From contig NZ_AKKV01000030.1 of assembly GCF_000269865.1 (NCBI RefSeq), positions 62,001 through 126,000 on the forward strand: a stretch of 64,000 nt of DNA, read 5' to 3'. Positions 61,188-64,000 of this stretch are shown here, piece after piece. This stretch comes from Fictibacillus macauensis ZFHKF-1 (GTDB lineage: Bacteria; Bacillota; Bacilli; Bacillales; Fictibacillaceae). Numbering within the stretch: position 1 is the stretch's first letter; each line of letters starts with the position of its first letter. A program made the translations under genes and the position numbers. The notes under the pieces are model-generated. The model had not been told where the DNA came from, did not search any database, and was given only the letters and a program-made list of their open reading frames with translations.

Positions 61188-62072
61188 ATGGATATTAAAC
61201 AATTACAATACTTTATTGAAGTTGCTAAATACAATAGCTTTACAAGGGCGGCTGATGCCCTTTTTATTACACAGCCAACTATTAGCAAAATGATAAAAAA
61301 CCTTGAGGAAGAGCTTGGTGTTACCCTGTTTGATCGTTCCCGAAAAGGATTAACATTAACAGATGCAGGACGTACAATATTTGAGCAAGCCAAACTCGTA
61401 GACAAGGCGTTTGCAAACTTAGAAATGGAGCTTGATAATCTACTTGGTTTAAAGAAAGGCCATATTCGAATCGGACTTCCTCCTATCTTCGACTCGCGTC
61501 TATTTCCTAAATTGATCGGTAGTTTTCATGAACGCTATCCGAATGTTACGTTTGAACTGTGGGAAGAAGGGTCTAAAAAAATTGAGGAAGAAGTAGCCAA
61601 TCATCAGCTCGACCTTGGGGTAATTGTTCTACCAACTAACAATGCCACATTTCAATACTTTGCATTTATGGAGGAAGATCTTCGTCTAATTATTCATCCC
61701 GATCACCCACTTGCCTCTCGAGATGAAATTTCTTTATCAGAATTGTGCAATGAGTCTTTTATTTTATTTAACAAAGATTTTGTTCTTCATGATCGTATTA
61801 TCTCTTCTTGTAACCAAGCTGGCTTTAACCCACATATTACCTCAGAAAGCTCTCAATGGGCTTTTATTGAAGAAATGGTCGTTTGTAAGCTCGGTGTCTC
61901 CCTTCTACCTGAGAGTATTTGCCGACATTTAACCGATAACGTTCGTTCTGTTAAAGTCGTAAATCCTTCCATTAGCTGGCATCTCGCTTTAATTTGGAAT
62001 AAAAATCAATATTTATCTTTCGCCGCAAAAGAATGGCTTCGCTTTGCCCAAGAACAACTAAAAAAGCACTAA
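61188..62072 (+). CDS. LysR family transcriptional regulator (YwbI/CidR-like)
   Basis: A 294-residue LysR regulator. The winged HTH (MDIKQLQYFIEVAKYNSFTR, then SKMIKNLEEELGVTLFDRSR) and a C-terminal effector domain (RIGLPPIFDSRLFPKLIGSF) are complete. It resembles YwbI/CidR-type regulators. It is divergent from the FAD oxidoreductase gene, 177 bases away, the usual layout for a LysR target. The effector is unknown. Confidence 0.88.
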   Translation: MDIKQLQYFIEVAKYNSFTRAADALFITQPTISKMIKNLEEELGVTLFDRSRKGLTLTDAGRTIFEQAKLVDKAFANLEMELDNLLGLKKGHIRIGLPPIFDSRLFPKLIGSFHERYPNVTFELWEEGSKKIEEEVANHQLDLGVIVLPTNNATFQYFAFMEEDLRLIIHPDHPLASRDEISLSELCNESFILFNKDFVLHDRIISSCNQAGFNPHITSESSQWAFIEEMVVCKLGVSLLPESICRHLTDNVRSVKVVNPSISWHLALIWNKNQYLSFAAKEWLRFAQEQLKKH

Positions 62073-62232
62073 TATATACCCGATGAGCTCGTCAAAGGAC
62101 GGGCTCATCCTACTGAATTTACTCTAATATCTATTATGAAAGTTTGTATAAACTAGGACTAAAATCTATAAAAAGCTACTTTTAACATCTTTCCCACCTT
62201 TTATCTATGCTTGATAGACATATATGAAAGCA

Positions 62233-62257
62233 TTTACATAGATAACATCTATGTAAA
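62233..62257. repeat. Perfect 25-base palindrome upstream of the thioesterase gene
   Basis: TTTACATAGAT, three bases (AAC), then the exact complement ATCTATGTAAA. No T run follows, so it is not a terminator. It fits an operator for a dimeric regulator, about 90 bases before the thioesterase start. Confidence 0.6.
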
Positions 62258-62349
62258 CGATAAAAAATAGCCATTTTACTTCCTTAAACTGGTGGAGTAG
62301 ACTTAATCACTGTAAAGAGCACAGGAAACTTTCACCAGAAAGGATGTTT

Positions 62350-62889
62350 ATGTTGAACGCTAAAAAAACGAGCGAAAGCCGCATTATTAATACAGATCAA
62401 GTACTATCTTGTGATTTAAATAACTACAATACGTTATTCGGTGGTGTTTTAATGAAAAAGCTCGATGCAGCTGCTTCTTTATCTGCTCGCCGCCATGCAC
62501 GAGTTAAAACATGCGTAACTGCTTCTACAGATTCTATTGACTTTCTACATCCGATCCATCAAACGGACTCAGTTTGTATCGAATCCTTTGTTTCCTATAC
62601 CGGATCTAGTTCAATGGAAATTTTCTGTAAAGTAATTGCCGAAGATATTCTTACTGGAAATCGTCGCATCGCTGCCACAGCCTTCTTAACATTTGTGGCA
62701 CTTGGCGAAGATAAACGCCCTGTGAGCGTTCCAGCTGTTGAACCTGAAACAGAAGAAGAAAGATTTCTATTCGAGACAGCGAAAGGTCGTGCTGATATGC
62801 GAAAAATCCGTCGAACGCACAGCAAAGAATTAGCCGAAGTCATCTCGCTAAGAAAACCATGGCAAGCTGAAGGGGGTGCTACCGCATGA
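62350..62889 (+). CDS. Acyl-CoA thioesterase (hotdog fold, YkhA-like)
   Basis: A protein of about 179 residues of the BFIT/YkhA acyl-CoA hydrolase group. The hotdog helix reads NNYNTLFGGVLMKKLDAAAS, followed by VTASTDSIDFLHPI with the catalytic Asp. It hydrolyses acyl-CoA to free acid and CoA. ATG 62350 follows AAAGG at a workable distance, and an earlier ATG (62344) is too close. It overlaps the next gene by four bases (ATGA). Confidence 0.85.
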   Translation: MLNAKKTSESRIINTDQVLSCDLNNYNTLFGGVLMKKLDAAASLSARRHARVKTCVTASTDSIDFLHPIHQTDSVCIESFVSYTGSSSMEIFCKVIAEDILTGNRRIAATAFLTFVALGEDKRPVSVPAVEPETEEERFLFETAKGRADMRKIRRTHSKELAEVISLRKPWQAEGGATA

Positions 62890-63260
62890 TTACATTAGGT
62901 AGTCACCAAGAACTAAAACAAGCAAAAGATGCGCTTGAATTGTTAGAAAAAGCGTGTCCGGATTTATATGAAAAATGGATTAGTATTATTCATCTAACAC
63001 GTGCTCTGCACTTTAAATATCAATACATGGGAGCTTTACTAATGAATGAAGACACACGAAGGTATGCTCCCGAATTCGTTCAAGGATCGGTTATTAGATT
63101 ATATAAGCGTGAGCTGCGCATTGTACAAGATCATGAAGAAATAGATGCTTTACACCAAATTCTACGCCGCTATCAACATGCCGGGGCAGCAAAACTTAGT
63201 TTGCTTGCACTTGGGTACACACCGGAATCACTCGTTGGTACGTCTAGTATTATTCACTAA
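62886..63260 (+). CDS. Hypothetical protein cotranscribed with the thioesterase
   Basis: A 124-residue helical protein without signal or membrane segments, of a family I do not recognise. LKQAKDALELLEKACPDLYE and RRYAPEFVQGSVIRLYKREL look like amphipathic helices. The ATG overlaps the thioesterase stop by four bases, after GGGGTG, so translation is coupled. This suggests a shared function. Confidence 0.65.
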   Translation: MITLGSHQELKQAKDALELLEKACPDLYEKWISIIHLTRALHFKYQYMGALLMNEDTRRYAPEFVQGSVIRLYKRELRIVQDHEEIDALHQILRRYQHAGAAKLSLLALGYTPESLVGTSSIIH

Positions 63261-63477
63261 CCACTGGTCATCCTCGGGCTTATGGCTGTTTCCTTGTAAG
63301 TCGCAAAACTTTTGAAGGCATAGTTGCTTCTTAACCATACAAACGTTTGCCATACGTTGTATTCTCACAACCTTTGACTATGTTACTTTTACACTATAAC
63401 AACTTTTCATAAGACGACGATGGCCAGACTATAACTACCTCATGCAACACTCATTCACCTCGCTAGACAATCTTCTA

Positions 63478-63511
63478 AAAAAAATAGCCCCTCGAATCTT
63501 ACCGAGGGGCC
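63478..63511 (-). terminator. Terminator of the excisionase-like gene
   Basis: GCCCCTCG pairs with CGAGGGGC, followed by TATTTTTTTT on the minus strand. Confidence 0.85.
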
Positions 63512-63515
63512 ATTA

Positions 63516-63746
63516 TTAATCTTCGTCTTTTGCATCCCAATCTTCCGGAATCGGCTCATCTAAATACTCTTCCACTAGCCTTTTGTACTTTTCCATCTGC
63601 TCTAAATGAGTAGCAAACTGGTCTTTATTAATCATATATTCTTGTCCGTCATAAAAGGCACGGATTTTGTTTGTTTCAATAAGCTTTAAAATAAAAGCCG
63701 GTGGTAATTCAAGGTATTCTGCCGTTTCGTTTAATGTGAGATACAT
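63516..63746 (-). CDS. Excisionase-type helix-turn-helix protein
   Basis: A 76-residue protein with a MerR/excisionase-like HTH (LTLNETAEYLELPPAFILKL) and a wing (IRAFYDGQEYMINKDQFATH). The acidic C-terminus (EPIPEDWDAKDED) is unusual for a DNA-binding protein. AAAAGGTGACCAT precedes ATG. No integrase is nearby, so I do not call it a phage gene. A chromosomal regulator is as likely. Confidence 0.72.
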   Translation of the reverse strand: MYLTLNETAEYLELPPAFILKLIETNKIRAFYDGQEYMINKDQFATHLEQMEKYKRLVEEYLDEPIPEDWDAKDED

Positions 63747-63770
63747 ATGGTCACCTTTTCTGTCAAAATT

Positions 63771-64000
63771 CTATGAAAAAATACGATCAATCGCGTCTTT
63801 TTCCTCTGCTGTTAACTGTACATCTAATGTTTTCAAATTATTGCTCACTTGATCTGCTCGCTTTGCTCCAGGAATAATAGCATCAATTGCTGGTTGCGTT
63901 AAGTACCAAGCAAGAACAAGATGTGCAACCTCGGCATTTTTTTGCGTGGCAATACTTCGTAACTGCTCTACTTTCTCGAGATTGCGTTGAAATTGCGCTG
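63771..64000 (-). CDS. Aldo/keto reductase, C-terminal part (truncated by window end)
   Basis: The last 76 or so codons of an aldo/keto reductase. QFQRNLEKVEQLRSIATQ, then AHLVLAWYLTQPAIDAIIPG and KRADQVSNNLKTLDVQLTAE are the usual closing blocks (strand, IPGAKR cofactor loop and last helix). The start lies beyond 64000. Such proteins reduce carbonyls with NADPH, but the group cannot be fixed from the tail alone. Confidence 0.8.
   Translation of the reverse strand, partial: AQFQRNLEKVEQLRSIATQKNAEVAHLVLAWYLTQPAIDAIIPGAKRADQVSNNLKTLDVQLTAEEKDAIDRIFS

Noticed and set aside
62082..62109. Terminator after the LysR gene
   Set aside because: The hairpin (GATGAGC..GCTCATC) is good but no T run follows, so it is not a rho-independent terminator by itself.
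63516..63746. Prophage or integrated element suggested by the excisionase-like protein
   Set aside because: No integrase, attachment-site repeat or phage gene is nearby, and such small HTH proteins also occur as chromosomal regulators.

Overview
The window looks like chromosomal DNA of a spore-forming Bacillaceae bacterium. GC is low (about 40% by eye) and Shine-Dalgarno sequences are strong and AGGAGG-like. GTG and TTG starts are used, and CcpA (cre) and CodY sites can be read. Many genes match Bacillus subtilis or B. cereus proteins: GerPA/GerPF-type spore proteins, BshB2/YojF of bacillithiol synthesis, CwlK, YjdF, YfmM and YerD. A clear non-haemolytic enterotoxin (Nhe) locus and a glutaminyl-tRNA synthetase point to a relative of the B. 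cereus group or a neighbouring genus. I cannot name the species. No rRNA, tRNA, CRISPR array or prophage was seen.

Left part (1-16 kb): a RocE-like amino-acid permease with a cre site; three tandem GerPA/GerPF-like genes; a decayed IS200-type element whose transposase remnant is split by a very AT-rich lipoprotein gene; a glucose-type PTS IIA; pdxK; yojF-bshB2; two small unknown genes; the FMN protein YerD; a wall-teichoic-acid-type glycosyltransferase; the ABC-F protein YfmM; and two secreted enzymes (X-Pro dipeptidyl-peptidase and a BsnA-type nuclease).

Middle (16-33 kb): pheA; a Rad3/DinG-type helicase with an N-terminal Cas4-like nuclease domain; an orphan sporulation-type sensor kinase; an intergenic repeat region; a yjdF riboswitch with yjdF; a Na+/alanine-type symporter; a fructose-family PTS (IIA, IIBC) with its PRD regulator; a 46-residue zinc-ribbon protein; and a four-gene toxin operon nheA-nheB-X-nheC. 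X looks like an HBL/Nhe-fold protein that has lost its secretion signal and membrane hairpin. It is the most unusual item here.

Right part (33-64 kb): a heterodimeric ABC exporter; ywbE, an ASCH-domain gene and a DUF2269-like gene; an M19 dipeptidase; a complete branched-chain amino acid ABC importer (livKHMGF) behind a CodY box; glnS; a CitMHS transporter; an ABC-2 exporter with a DUF6526 gene; the TelA-family yceG-yceH pair; yhfK; gpmA; and a run of minus-strand genes (SRPBCC, cwlK, SCP2, aldehyde dehydrogenase, acyl reductase-like SDR, DinB) that suggests lipid aldehyde/acyl metabolism. The window ends with a bicovalent FAD oxidase and its divergent LysR regulator, a hotdog thioesterase, an excisionase-like protein and the C-terminus of an aldo/keto reductase cut by the window edge.

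Most genes are separated by clear rho-independent terminators, so the transcription units are easy to read. Where the longest open frame began without a ribosome binding site, I moved the start to the codon that has one, and I say so in each entry.
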